Origin: Heterobilharzia americana
Lineage: Eukaryota > Platyhelminthes > Trematoda > Strigeidida > Schistosomatidae
Reading direction: 5' to 3'
DNA length: 64,000 bases
Assembly (NCBI GenBank): GCA_944470555.2
Contig: OX104134.1
Location: forward strand, 56,163,890-56,227,889
The stretch's first letter is position 1. Each line of letters starts with the position of its first letter. The translations under genes and the position numbers were made by a program. A model generated the notes under the pieces. That model had not been told where the DNA came from. It saw only the letters and a list, made by a program, of their open reading frames with translations, and searched no databases. This document shows, one piece after another, positions 10,749-24,140 of this stretch.

Positions 10749-13279
10749 ATATGCATAAAATAGAGTGCAAAAATGAACAATATTTACAAATATTATCACC
10801 TTAAGTATACACCGTAAAAAAGATGTGTTGATGCGAATTAGAGTATACATTTCCAAAATACATATCTTAGATTTATTACTTCAGTAAAATAGGTAATTTG
10901 ATGCATTTAATTAAGTACACCGATATAACATGATGGACTGTTATTATACTTCTAACGCCACATCAACAAGTGGGTAAGAAGTAAGATATCTAGCAACTCG
11001 CATGGAGGTTCTCAATATCTAGTGTCTGAACCTCTTGACAAGAACAAGTCTTTCGATATTCCACTTAAAAACCCAGCTAACAATTTATCACAAGTTATTG
11101 CTATACTGATTCCTTATTCATTCAGTATGGTTATTACCCGATATGACAATGATGACAGACAACATTCGTCATATTATAACTGGTGAAGACATCAAATTCA
11201 TCATTTTGTAACTCTCATTTTTCATTGGCTGCATACAACATACAATGGACAGTAAACCCTATTCCATGCATTTAACTATTATAGTAGATTGTGGTTTTGA
11301 TGAGTCTGCCCATCATGTACATGAATGCAAGCATGAACAACGGCCTGAATGTTCGATTGACTTTGAAATTTTCGCAAAGACCTCGCTTAGTAAACATTAG
11401 CAATATTATTTCGCCACTTATCTTTGTCTGTTTGTTTATTCACCCGTCTGTAAGTGCTTGCCTGCTAATTTGATACTTATATTGTACAGTTTTTCATTTT
11501 AACTACACAAAAGTTATTATGAACATGTCAATTGTGAAAATAAACAAGGATTAGTTTGTTTCCTTTTCTTTTTCATTGAAAGGTGTTTTGCGAATTAAAA
11601 CTTGAAATTGTGTTAATTATGTGTCTGTTTTTGACATGCTACTAGTAGATAGTAAAGAAGCTTACAGGATATGAAAACATATGCTAATATTAAACGGCAG
11701 TCATCTGAATTCTTTGTGCTTGAGCTGAAGGTAAACTAGGATTTGCAACCAGAGATACCCCTCGTTTATGGAAAAATATTTCGATAATTTGCAAACTACA
11801 CTTCTACATTTTACACTTCGCATTAATGAGTCGTTTTTTAACTATCTGTATGTGGAGGTTACCCAAACAAAGTCTAACTGTCACGAAATAAGCAAAACAA
11901 GTAGCTGAAAATCAACCTCGTGGGTGCGTACTACTAGGGAGTTCTTAATTAGGATGAAATAGCTGTTCATTGCTTCCAACTTTTCTGCGTTTCTTCACCT
12001 GATCTCAGTCCATGAAGGAAACTATTTTCAAAATCCATAAATCCGAACTCGTAGTTCGTGTAATTAGCTCTACAATTTAATATTGGTGAATAATATGCTT
12101 CTGAATTTTAAATACTGTACTTAGATTGCTTGTACTGTGGAAATTGGAGTCAATTAATTTAAACATATCGTCAGACTCAATGAACCGTGTTCCAGAAACA
12201 TTTGGCGATGAAAATAACACCATCTCAACTGTTCAGAAAATCTGAAGAATAGAAACGTTTACTTCACAGAAAAATCTGCTTTCACACCAGCGTGATCAAG
12301 TTTATTAAGTTTTTCATTCTACTCATCTTTTTGTCAAATTCAACGGTTTCAGAAGCCGTAGTTTAAATCCAAGGTTTACAAATTAATCAGTTTGTATGAC
12401 TGTTAGTCTGTAAAAGTTGTTCCGTATTTGCTTTTCAACTCAAAACGTCTGAATCATTCATACAGCTTTCGTAAGCATCCTATTAGACGGAGAAAGTAAA
12501 ACAGAAATGTTTTCTACCCAGTCACTTAATTATCTATAATTATAAAAAAGCTACGAACACGTGTCACGCTTCATTTCCTATTGTCTACTACTATAAACTC
12601 GTTACTGTATGCAAATAACAGTATAATCACGTTATCACTCAAACTTTAGTAAGATGAAGAAAAAAGGTCTTTCTGTTGTAACAAATCATTACATTCAGTA
12701 AAGTTGTTCGACCACGATTAAGGCTATGTATAATAATAGACTGAAGTGGAAACTGTCATACTGTCATTCAAAGTCCTTGTGTATACCTTTGATTATAATA
12801 TGCATATGAGATCAAAATTTAAAATAAACTAACAGTCATGAAATGTCATTGGTGAATTTAAGGAACAAGTGAAATTCCGATGAACGATGCATAGATGAAA
12901 GTTTCCCTCTTCGCTTTAATGTTCAGTAATACGAATCTAGACATTTTCTTAGTCACTGTGTGGTTTCACTTAGTAATGTGTAAGTTATTCCAACTTAACC
13001 AGTGATGTGCAATACTACTTTGTATAGGCGGATAAATGTCCAGAAGCGTCTAAGTTTATGGCTAATGGCAGTAGATGGTTGCATGGAAAAATGGCCATGT
13101 GTGCCTAGAATTCTCAGGCCATGATAACAGACAAAAAGTTAGCTCAAGATATGGCACAGAAGTGTATCAGTTCAAGCTGAAACACTACAAAATATGCAAA
13201 GAACAGGTAGATGGGAAAAGATTGATATCAAACTAAGAAAAGTCCTTGGGTGGAGAGAAGAGATTTGAACAAAGGTTAG
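10749..13279. other. UNC5 3' flank and intergenic DNA
   Basis: The first few hundred bases are probably UNC5 3' UTR. The remainder shows no gene or recognisable repeat. A somewhat less AT-rich patch at about 13020-13270 may belong to the decayed retroelement that follows, but I could not align it. Confidence 0.45.
11539..11544 (+). promoter_or_regulatory. Candidate UNC5 polyadenylation signal
   Basis: First AATAAA I find downstream of the UNC5 stop codon, about 790 bases away. Such hexamers are common by chance in AT-rich DNA, so this is only a candidate. Confidence 0.22.
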
Positions 13280-14840
13280 ATAAAGTATCCAAACTTTTGA
13301 ATATATGAGCCACTTTGACCAATTTTAGGCAGTTTCACCAAGAGATCCCAACCACCGATTCTTATTATCTTGAGGCCTCCAGTCATGCAATCTTTACCTT
13401 CCCACATGACTCAAACCAGTTGACAAAGACTGCACGAACTTACATCAGGTCTTGGTCTGGCCATGCTATGCCTTCTTCTACACAAATCACACTTCAGTTT
13501 ACAGTGAAAGTCAAGGTAAGACGTAAAGTTTAACAGCCTCATCAAGTAACTAACTTCCTCTACCTAATCACTTTCATCTGACCACAAAATCAGTCACATG
13601 TTGATTTCACCAAATGTGAGCGATGCTTTGAAGCAACATGGGACAGAATTTCTGCAATCTCTTCAATAAAATGGGACAGTGTGAACTGCAGTGGAGTGTT
13701 CTATGCCTTTCATTAGTAACTGTATACCTTAATCGTACTTAAGACTGAGTGATTTTGCAGACACCAAACGGACCTTTTGTATCCAAGAATGCTTTTAATC
13801 AACATCAAACTTAGTTGGGCCTCAAGCAACTCCTCAGGTACGTGAAGCGACCTGCACATTCTACCACTTCATCCCTTATCCAAAAACCTGGAGTTGGCAC
13901 TAGGCAGTCTCAGTGAATCATCTTACATTTGACAGGTGAGAAATGTATGCCAAGCATCCTAAAATTTCTTATCAAGGTATTCAGGAAACTACCTTCTTTA
14001 AGGATAACCCCTAGCAGAACTGTTATTTACCCCGTCCAAGTCAGCCAGGTACCTTCTTGGGAGTAGATCAATCACTGGAAAGTCGGAGGTTCCTAGGTTT
14101 ACATCAACGAACACGTTCTTAACAAAGTAAAGTAGGTATACTGAAAATCCTTAATAAACACCAGTAATCGCTGTTATTTCAGCCACAAACTCTCTATAAG
14201 CCTTCACATGGCTGTATAAGTTTGAGTACAGAGTCTCGAATAACATACTTACATGCTCAGTACTCACTTCACAATCACACACTGTTATAACAACTCTCAG
14301 CCAACACAGCCTAATGTCACCCTCAAGTTCACAAATGTGGCCATTGTAAGGTATAGGCATATCTGTAATGCAAACCTTGCACAGAATAAATATCCGATCA
14401 ACTCGACCTTCTCCAGGTCTGATAGCTGCTTGATTTTCTCGATTTTGTTGTTCTCAAGTTCTAGTTAGCAGCAGCATCCTTGTGGATCTTTTGATTTCAA
14501 CACGTTTTTAGTCGTACTGATCTACCGATGGATGGGGCGTGAAAACTTTCCTTCTTTCTCATAAACTGGAATGATAAGCGATCAGACCCAGTGTGACGCG
14601 ATCATCTAGAATTCCTGTGCACTATCTATTACTTCCGTTACTCTACTCAGTAATTTTCTGCTTCCTTTCTTGAAAACTTCCAGTGATAAACCTTTGGGTC
14701 CTGCTGCTTTGCATCACTATTTTTGAAACAGTCTTCTCTACATAAAAGGGATTTGAAGGACCAACATTCACTTCCGATTCAGGTTCTGGCTGGATACTGG
14801 ACACTTGAAACCCACTTGTAGGCTATTTAAATGTTTTGCC
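13280..14840 (-). pseudogene. Decayed non-LTR retrotransposon reverse transcriptase
   Basis: Fragments in the correct order on the - strand identify a LINE-type reverse transcriptase. KAAGPKGLSLEVFKKG lies near 14700, followed by SLIIPVYEKEGK. ENQAAIRPGEGRVDRIF lies near 14440, and LFETLYSNLYSHVKAY near 14200. GRFTYLRS is near 13840. GLSHVGR and RWLGSLGE are near 13400, and NWSKWLIYSK near 13300. These correspond to KAAGPDGL..E, QAGFR.GR.C.DQIF, the FTYLGS region and the C-terminal LSHVGR...NQWLE..., QW..CI tail of schistosome elements. The YADD site region is mutated beyond use and many stops and frameshifts are present. It is not the same family as the RTE copies at 41, 50 and 60 kb. Confidence 0.75.
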
Positions 14841-17800
14841 TAAACTTTTCGCCAACAATCCTTAGATTTTATTACGAACTTATCGTTTTCTGTAGTAGTC
14901 CCAATAACCATCATCTCCCTGCCACTTTTCTTCATGAGCCTAATTAATTACCAAGTACAAATTAATGCTGATGTGATACCCTATCTATCTCTTTCTTTTG
15001 CGTCGACCCTTACCGTTCCTGGTCATTACAAGGAATTTCAGTGATTTTACGTCAAAGCTACTTCCGATCTTCAGCGTGGTTAAGGTCAGCTAGAATGAGC
15101 CTTACTGCGTATATAAGTTTGAATCAAACTGTGAAAACCTACCGGATTTTGCTAACCTTTAAGTGTGGATCACTAGGTGTCTGGCTATAAGAACTTAAAG
15201 TGTATCATTGCTCTGAATCTCATCAAACGTAAATTTCAGTTAAAGTTTTTTGATAGGCGCTAAAATGTTTACAGCACCACACCATTAACATTTTGCTGTC
15301 TGTGAATGGCTTACATCTCATTAACGTATGCAACAAAACTGCTGTACGAACAAGATCAAATTGATTTATCTTTTTTATGTTATCAGGTTTTATCTTACAA
15401 TTTTTAACTTACATTAGTACTAATTAGCTATACTTATAATTCTAACGAACTGAATTTTCAAAAACAAATACATTTTTTAAAGTAAAAAGTAAAATTATTA
15501 TTTTTGTCATTTAAGCCAAGTCACAAAATACCTACAGTAACATAATTAACTATTTTGAGACGATTTTATCGAAAATGCAACTATTTTCGCTGATCACTGT
15601 TGCATATGGCCTAGAGAGAAGCCAAGACTATGCTTGCCGTGTTGATAGTTAGCTGAAACATTTTGCTATGCAATCACAGTGATTACAAGTGGAAGTATTA
15701 ATATAAATTAGAGGATTATTTGAGACTTATACTAAAAAATTCGCAATTATTTGTCAGTCAGTCGCATAATAAACGTCTGTAGCATTCATTAAACAAATCC
15801 GCATATACTATCTGAAAATGCAATATGAATCTAATATTTATTAGATGTCAGTGTGTCATTCCATAAAGTCCAATTCTCGTAGCACCGACTAGTCAACTAC
15901 AGAGTTATTCACTAACTCATTTAACTCAAAAACGAGAGTTGAAGTCCACGTGCTATAGATAAGTATATAAAGCTTATTCATGTCAAGCATAAACTCTGTC
16001 TACCAGAAGGTTGAATATTAGAAATGCTGAAAATTTACTCTGACTAAATATATCTATCTTCAGGTGTTTGTCCATACATATTCCTTCACGCCGGTAAATG
16101 TAAGTGATATTTATGGCAGATATTACCACTCGATCCCGAGATTACCGAAATTCAGGTTTAGAGAATATGCTATTTGTGCAATTAATCAGGTTTTAATGTA
16201 CGAAGAACCTCTTTTACTACGTCTCTGAATTTCAGTTGAAACAGAATGACGCCAATTGCCTTATTATCACCCTAAATGTCCTCCAGATACCTAATCCAAT
16301 CGCAGCAAAAATTCATTTAGTACGATGAAATAACAAACTTTTCAGCTTTTTGTATGAAAAATGGATGGAACTATTAGGCATTATTATTACTAAATGCCTA
16401 GTCTGCCCTTTATATACATATTTCAAACAATCATACGTTTTAAAGCAATAAATATCCATGGTTCTCAGATTGTTGCAGATGAGATAATCAAGTGACAACC
16501 TTGATCCTACTGTTGTCATGGTAAACAAACTGCCCATAAATAAATAGTTGTTCTTTTCCAGAACGGTTTTTAGCTCTAAATCGTCTAGAGTGTTATCACT
16601 TGTAAGTTCGGTGATTACAAATTTATGAATCTGAAAATATAACCATAGAACCCTTCTACAGATTACGCTGAATTTGCAGTTGGTTTCAGATAAGAATGAA
16701 ATCTGGAAGGGAACTGGCAACTCATTACTGCAGGCAAATTTGTGACACCTTTATTACTTGGTAATATGATAATAATATAACTTTGTGTGCTATCAGTGCT
16801 TTCAATGGGATGCAAATAAGGTAACTAGATTGACTTCTTTGGATATTTGTATAATATGAGAAGGAAATAGTTCAAGAAAAATATGTGAGCCTAATAATAC
16901 CTGCTGAATATTTTTTATTGTTGTTAAAACAAACTACAACGCAGTGGGGTCACCATGCTTGGAAAAATGTCGGAGAACATTCTGATAATAACAGTTTCAA
17001 AGAGGAACGATATTCTGAAAAACTCATCACTGTTGGGCTTCTCAAAAAGATTTTTAGCGATTTTAGTCTAAACAGAAGGGAGCTCTGAGAAGCTTTGTTA
17101 TCAAATAGTCAGCAGATATGAAACAAAAATTCAACAATTTCAGATCAGTTCATGAACTCTAAAATCGTTCTCGTTAACTTTCCATGCAAGGTCATTGCAA
17201 TCGGTTCAAGTTAAGACCTCCTTTAAGATATTACTGGAAGGTCATAGTTGCAGATTACCCAGTCTCACAGTAGGATATACTTTCATTTGAGTCTGAATTA
17301 ACATGTTGTTTGTAAGTGACAGAAAGTTTATCAGTTTAGTTATTGTTATTTTGAATTGCTTTACTTAATAGCAAGACATATTAAGGAGTATTTCTAACCA
17401 GAGGTTAACCATTATTCGATCCATACACACAGATCCAGTTTGGAAATTATAATAAACTTTCGGAAGTATAAAAAGTTATTCAAGTCAAGTATTACAAAAC
17501 ATGTGTAGAATATTTTTCTGATGTCTATTGGTAGCTTCTATTCCTTCAAGGGGTTTCGCCCATAAAAAGTACTGTTTTTGGAATGAGTTGAAAATCCATG
17601 CATTAACGATGTTGATACATAATTCTTAGTTGTTTTTCAAGTGTTCATAGAATTCTCTTTCCTTTTATCCTCTAATTAGGTAAATTAGGCTTAAAAAAAC
17701 AACAGCTCCAGAAGAGCTCCTCAACAGCAGGAAAACGTTTGAGGTTCTATACTTACGATCTGTTTTTGTTCTGAACTTTTTAGTTGTGCTTTGACTGATA

Positions 17801-19779
17801 CCAGTTCAACTTTTTGTTCAGTTAAACTAGAACTGTGACCATTTTTAATTGTAATGTGATTAATGTGTTATGGGATCAAGCAATAACTAATTGAATATCA
17901 TTCATTACCTGGTAGTGTGGGGAAATCACTAGTTTAGAGAACGGTTTAAATTTACATAAAAAGTTTCAGCATGACTTGAACAAGACTAGACAATCCGATC
18001 AGCCTAAACTAGTTCTTGTTGACCAAACCGGATATCAACCTCCAAAGATGGGCATTAATTACAAGGAATTTATTCAGGTGGCTGGCTTAACTGTTGCATT
18101 TCATGCATCATATAACGAACAATTTTAGGCTGCTGTTAATGTAATTCAATTTAACCAGTAACGTTGTGATTCCACATAGTGACTATTAATTTCATAAATA
18201 TCAGAAAATAAACAAACGAAAATATATTCTGAATGCATACTTTTATCTACAGTAGTGCCTATGAATGGTCATATCAGGGAGAGTAGCTTTTCAAAAAATC
18301 TATGAAAATCACCTATTACATGAATAAATTACTTCATATTCGTTCAGTTTATTCCACAATCCTGTAATGTGTACTTGATGAACTAAAGCACTAATTTTGG
18401 AATCAATAGCCGTTACATGCTTCATTAAGAAAAAGCGTAGACTGTTTATATTAAAATTCTATTTATTTATTTGAACAACTTCTTTTGAACGTATAAAAGC
18501 TGCCTATTACTCTTTTTCTAATAGTAGACTAAATTTGTTTTAGAAATGTAAGATTAAAAGGTTGCATTAGCAGTGATATAAATACACTGTTCAGAATATC
18601 AGTGTAGAATCAATACACAGGGAAAAAATGCACTTTTATGCACACATAGTATATGAAACTATTAGGAATAAAGGATGGATTCGAATGACTAAATTGATTG
18701 GAATGCTGTAAATGATGAAATGAAACTCAATCATTTTGCACATTTTTTGAAAATACCTTCAGCTAGGGTTGTAAATTGATGGATGACTCATTGTCCTGCG
18801 AAATACCAACACTTTAACATCCTAAAAAATTGTGTTTCATATTCTCTTTTTTTTGAATTGGTACCTCATTAAGCAAACTGCTCATAGTTGGTAGAAATCT
18901 ACATTCTATGTTAGAATATTTCATTCATCCAACGGATGAAAGAGATATGTGTATTAGTAAGGTAGTTGAGCTTGAATAGCATATTTCCAACGAGCATTTA
19001 TATAAGCTAATGAGTTTGAGGAACTTATAGGATTATGAAATATTATATATATAACTGCATTGTTTCATAACCAGGTTTGTCTTCTATGACACTTGACATA
19101 AATAGGTTACGCTCAGCAGCAAAGAAATTCTTTTTTTTGTACCTGAATTTTAAATGGATTTTTGTTATATGATTAGTAACTAGAATAAACCGAATTTATA
19201 CATACCTATTCTTTTGGATTACTAATAGGATCAAGTACTTGAAAGTGTTTTTATTCTATTTACAAACTATACTTGTAAATTTCATGCACGAATTTCAAGG
19301 TAGAGCAACAACAGCAACGGTAGCAGGATAAAACGGATCCACTTCATTGAAATGGTCTTTTTCCAACTGCTTAAAACCTTAATTATCAAAATATGCAGTA
19401 TTACTGAAAATTTAACGCACTTTCAATTTACTAAAATAAAACAGAATGTAGGCCAGTGTCTAAGAGGGACATAAATAGTCTTAAAGTGAAGGTCAGTCAT
19501 AACGGAAAATTCAAGGAACGCTAATTAATGATAAGGAATTTTGCAATTATGTACATAATGGAATAAAATTTTCTCAAATAATGAACGAGCGATAATAAAT
19601 ACAGCAATCTAAATGAAGCAGGTCATACGGTAAGTAGGAAAGATCTTGGGAACCAAGCCTAGTTAGTTAAGAACATCTGATATGAACAGAGTATGATACG
19701 ACTAAGTAAGCGTGAAGTAAGTAGCACTTAAAATTAATAAAGGGTGACGTAACCAAATAACAGCTAAGAACAGACTAGT
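14841..19779. other. Intergenic, no gene recognised
   Basis: The first few hundred bases may be the 5' part of the preceding element. A 135-codon frame on the - strand (16313-16720) is the longest open stretch. It has no domain, repeat or splice context that I recognise, and I do not call it a gene. Confidence 0.45.
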
Positions 19780-20068
19780 AAGGTATACAGAGGTTGACTG
19801 CAGCTTTTTCTGAACATAAATCAGGTTTAAGGTGTTTAATCGCTTTGGCCTCAGCTGACCTAAGAAGGACTGAGATCGTTTGTTTGTCTATTATCCTGAA
19901 GAAATTAAAGGCATCTGCTCATTTTGCAGCGTCATTCAGATCCCGAGTGGTTATAGTGTTTAAAATGTTACTTCCCCTTAGCCGTAGGCTCTTTGGAATG
20001 TACTCAGAAAATTCCAGATACACCTTTATTTCTGTCCTTCTAATGTATCTTCTTCGACACCCACATGT
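19780..20068 (-). pseudogene. Penelope-like element GIY-YIG nuclease fragment
   Basis: One continuous - strand frame starting at 20068 reads TCGCRRRYIRRTEIKVYLE, then SEYIPKSLRLRGSN, a TGA, then ADAFNFFRIIDK and SVLLRSAEAKAIKHLKPDLC. This follows the PLE nuclease pattern C.C...YIGRTE.....R..EH.P, AF.I(I)......LL..AEA.AI....P.LC. The central Gly of YIG is Arg here and there is one in-frame stop, so it is inactive. The + strand frame over the same bases (19794-20075) is a shadow. Confidence 0.78.
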
Positions 20069-20114
20069 TAATTGATGTGCACTGGATGTTAGTCACACAT
20101 ATATTAATATATAC

Positions 20115-20285
20115 AGGAAAGCAGAAGAAGAAAGACTTAAGAAAATTACAGTTAGTAAAAGGGGTGCATTCATTCACCTCAATTTCAAAGGCGACAATAC
20201 TGCAGAAACTATTAACAGGTGGTTGAGAACATCACTAGCTAGAACCTTCTCTGTAGTCAGGTTAACTGTTTGTTATTTGCGATGA
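20115..20285 (+). pseudogene. Penelope-like element RT to nuclease linker fragment
   Basis: The + strand frame reads AEEERLKKITVSKRGAF, then IHLNFKGDNTAETINRWLR, and ends at TGA 20283-20285. The L.FKGD...E..NR.LR.A..RTF pattern is the conserved stretch between the thumb of the PLE reverse transcriptase and its GIY-YIG domain. It lies back to back with the - strand nuclease fragment that ends 47 bases away, so these are either two elements or one rearranged element. Confidence 0.6.
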
Positions 20286-23200
20286 AATGGCAAAAAATTG
20301 CATTTTTATGTCCTACTACTTTCGACCGTTGTTTAGTCATAGGAGAAGTTCCTGCTTATCTGTTTAATTGACAAGGGGTGTGCAGAGTCAGCGGATCTAT
20401 CACACACTCACGGGGTGCATACTACCTCCCAACTTATAATTGAACAACTGCAAAAGCAATTAGAAAGAGAACAAAGCAGTAAAAACAGTTGTGTAAGGTG
20501 ACCACGACAAAAATGTGTTGCGGGGAAAATTTTCCAAGAGCACTAGAATTTTTTACCTCTACATTTTTGTTTGTCATGTCTTCTGTTGGAAATCTGTTTA
20601 ATGCTTTGTCAAACATACGTAAGAAACGACAACTAGGCGTTTAAAAACTGTAGTATTCCGAATAATAATATAGATAACCAAGTTAATGTCAACTAAGTAA
20701 CATAGTAAACGACAGATTCGTACACCATTTTAAAGGTTTGATTTTCAAACTAAACATTTTGAAATATTTACTTTGCTCTTACTACATCGATACCTTGACC
20801 ATTTGGAAAAACATGCAATTATTCATTTTTTCTTAATCACAATTTCATCACTCTAATAAATACAGTATGGCTTGATGGAATAATGTTTATTCAGAACATG
20901 AAATCCTTCACAGAATGGATTTCAGTATAGACCTGATTATTTTAAACTAGTACATTCTACATCAAGCATTTGCTGTAATCAAAGTAATGAAAGTTGGCAA
21001 GGTTGACAAGAAGTAGTTCACTGATAGACTGCGACAAGCCAAAGTGAAGAACTGAGGAAAAGTGGGTAAATTTTATTAATTCTTGACTTCTACAGAATGG
21101 TATCATTTTGATCCCCTGCCTCATAAGTCAGTATGACAAAAAGAAATATCTGAAACGTTACTAGTTTTTATTCTAATTTCATTATACCGACAGGATTTAA
21201 GAAAAGCAGAAGAACATAGTAACGAAACTATTAAGACAAGACCAAATGGCCTCAGATAGATGTTAACATGTCGTTCTATATGGCAGATAGTAAATGGTCC
21301 AGCTAAACCCGCAATCCACCATCAATAAAATAGGGCGTTTTCAAACAATTCACCATTTTTATGGCAGTAACATGTGTCATTCACACTTATGATTTCGTTA
21401 CCAATTCTTTGCACTTTTGATCTCCATTAATAAGAAATAGGTCATTCTGACCTGGCGAACGAGGTATATGAGCTGTACAGCATCTAGGATTCAAATTATT
21501 TTGAAAAATGGGAAATGTCTGATTTCCACTGTTTTCATGTGCTTTGCGGTGAAATTGACTAAGATTTATCAGAAGACATATCAGCAAACAATATTGTTTT
21601 CAGTTAACTGTCATCAGGCTTTACGCCAATGGATGCGAATTTTCTCTCTTATCAATAAGCCATTAACCGCAGAAATGAACCAGGAACCAGTTGGCACAAC
21701 TGTCGCTAGCACATTTTCTTCAAAATAGAGGTGGTCAACCTGCAAGCTCATGAAAAATCTTTCCTACTATAATATTTTTAGATGATTAAATGATAATAAA
21801 ACTTAGATTCACAAGTTACTATATTTTCTGACTGACCTAGCCTTGGAAAATGTTTTTCATTTGTTTTAGAAATAAACTTGAAAGAATTATGCCACTTTGT
21901 GTCTTTTGTGAAAAGTGATCACGAAGTCACGTGAATTAGGATTATTTCCACTTAAAATTGGAAAATCGAACCCACTAGAAGTATATATCTCCTGTATCGC
22001 AACTTATTAAGTAACACAATTATACTACCCTTTACAGAGCATAGAACCACTATCTGCAGTTTATATTGCAAGTATACCACCAGACAGATGAGAAATATCA
22101 CAGTGTAATACAAATTTTTTTCCGACCAAACTAAATAAACAATTCTGAACAAGTGAAAATACTAGCTTCATATGAACATACAGAAATGTGACTGGTACAT
22201 CAACCAACTGACTCATGAATCATTAGAACTTATCATCAGCTTTCCTCAATCCATGTCTTATGAAAAAAACGATACTGATTCCACAGGTAACTATCGTCTT
22301 TTGTTATCTACGGAGAAGAATCTAGAACCAAACACGCTGTGTAATGACGGATTTCGTATACATCTCAGTGACAGTATCAACCACATATGAATGAAATGTC
22401 ATCACAACGTTACTTCTATTTTGCTCAGAGATCCTGGAAAACTGAATAAGAATGTGTTTCAGTATCAAATTTCTGTGAACAAAAGATAAGATTTTTCCCA
22501 CTCATATCTCTACTTCTTAACAATGAAACAGGATCGTTATTTGTAGAAAAATAAGGTGAGTAGGTGGATAGTTCATTTTAGTAAAAATTTGTGTTGTTTC
22601 AGATAACTTATATTCAGTCAATATCCATCACTTACATCTCTTTCGTATCTTCCAGTTAGGAAACAGTTACACGACAACTAAATATTGTTGACAACAAGTG
22701 CCGGATTTAAACGCTAAATAGATATATCCAAGATATTGGAATGGTAATGTAGTATGTTGAGCTCAAAAAACAGGAAGGCTAAGACTAAGTGCAACCCAAC
22801 ACTGATTTTCGGGTAGTACAGAACATCTGCTATTTGTTAACTGCTGTACAGTATGCTTTCCCAACCCAATGATTTGAAGAATTAAATTACTACAACAGCA
22901 CGTGCTCTTTTCTGACATTTTCTCTTGTTTTTGTTAAGGTGTGCCACTTTTACATATAAATCGAAAGTTTATTGAAATCATACATTAATTCACAACAACA
23001 TATACTGTCTCACTATTAATTTATTGCATACGGAAGATTTCAAAGAAGGACAACCTTTAAACATCATCATTCTATGAGCTACCAAACATAGCTTACAGTA
23101 ATAATTAATGTTAAATGTAACATTCCATTTAAAAGACACAGTCAACTTGACCAAATTTTATCATGTATTTTTGTCTTTCCTGTAAAAAGGTATTCTTCAT

Positions 23201-23844
23201 ACTTTTTTGTCTCATATGGCAACGGGTGTCTGTACACAATTGCAAGTCAAATTATCACATGTGTCACGCTTAGAATTGTATTTCCAAAACAATGTAGCGT
23301 GCTTTTTCAAGAAATATCAGTGCCCACAGCGTTTACTGATTTTAGTTGACTATGTATATGGAACACTGAACAAATATGGGATGACTTAATTTATGTGTGG
23401 AGTTTAAAATGACCATGTTCAGAGAGGACTGCGGCATCAAAAGAGATGTAATTCAATTTAGAAAAGATACAAAGTTTCTTAAGATTTAATTCCTAGAACA
23501 GAAAGGTGTGGCGTTTTCGAAAAAATTATATAATTCACAGAAAGTAAGAGTATTCTAACATTATCGTCGCTGGTTAATGGTGTATAATGGGAATCTTTGT
23601 AGGTAGACTTCACATTTATTGAAATTCATCATGAATACATATTCCAAAATAAAGTGGTTTGCTTTAGGGCTTTGATTAATGTTAAGTGCAAAAAGAGGAA
23701 AATTCCTTCTGATTAATAGTAACTTCAGTAGTTTTTGTTGGATTAATCAGTCAGATAAAAAGTGTTGTCGCTGAAAGGCAGTTTGTCTTATTTTTTCAAG
23801 TTGGTTTTCATCAGAGAATGAGGTCAGTCGGGGGAAAATTCAAA
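20286..23844. other. Intergenic, no gene recognised
   Basis: No motif, repeat or credible exon pair was found. The frame at 22172-22390 (+) contains an acceptor/donor-like pair (catacag ... ACAG|gtaact), but its product resembles nothing I know. Confidence 0.4.
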
Positions 23845-24140
23845 AACCTGGAGTAATTGACAGTTGCTTCCTCCTAGTACGGGGCTCCTCATCAGTGCGC
23901 ACCCACAATCCCACCACAGATCGAACCCTCGATCCTCAGGTTCCGTGACCAGCACGTTATCATTGAGTCACTGGATCGAATTCCAGTAGTCCATATTTCC
24001 AACTTCTGTCAGTTCACAACATAGCGTGACCGCCACCCAATGTCATTGTTGAGTAGTTGTCCTCCCGGCTGCCTGGTTTGCCCCACTGGTCACGACTTCT
24101 CATTGGAACTTCGGGAATCACCTCTCGAAGCTAGTAACCT
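23845..24140 (-). mobile_element. tRNA-like SINE with hammerhead-like 3' part
   Basis: This less AT-rich island stands out from its surroundings. Read on the - strand it has an A-box-like segment (CCAGTGACTCAATGATAACG, plus-strand 23955-23974), a B-box-like GAGGGTTCGATCT (23918-23930), and then a segment with the hammerhead layout at 23902-23845 (TGAGGAGCCCCGTACTAGGA followed by GGAAG and CTGTC). The core is mutated: the base expected to be C before TGAGGA is A, and GAAA has become GAAG. About 170 bases upstream of the A box also look repeat-derived. It is not an intact tRNA gene, since no cloverleaf acceptor stem pairs. Confidence 0.6.

Noticed and set aside
16313..16720. 135-codon open frame on the - strand
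   Set aside because: It is long for this composition, but the product shows no domain, signal, retroelement motif or splice context. Could be chance; not called as a gene.
22172..22390. Candidate exon with acceptor catacag and donor ACAG|gtaact
   Set aside because: Splice-like signals are frequent and the product resembles no family I know. There is no phase-compatible partner exon.
23888..23896. Literal CTGATGA on the - strand as a hammerhead core
   Set aside because: It is shifted three bases from the core position implied by the stem II and GAAA-like segments. The match is probably coincidental.
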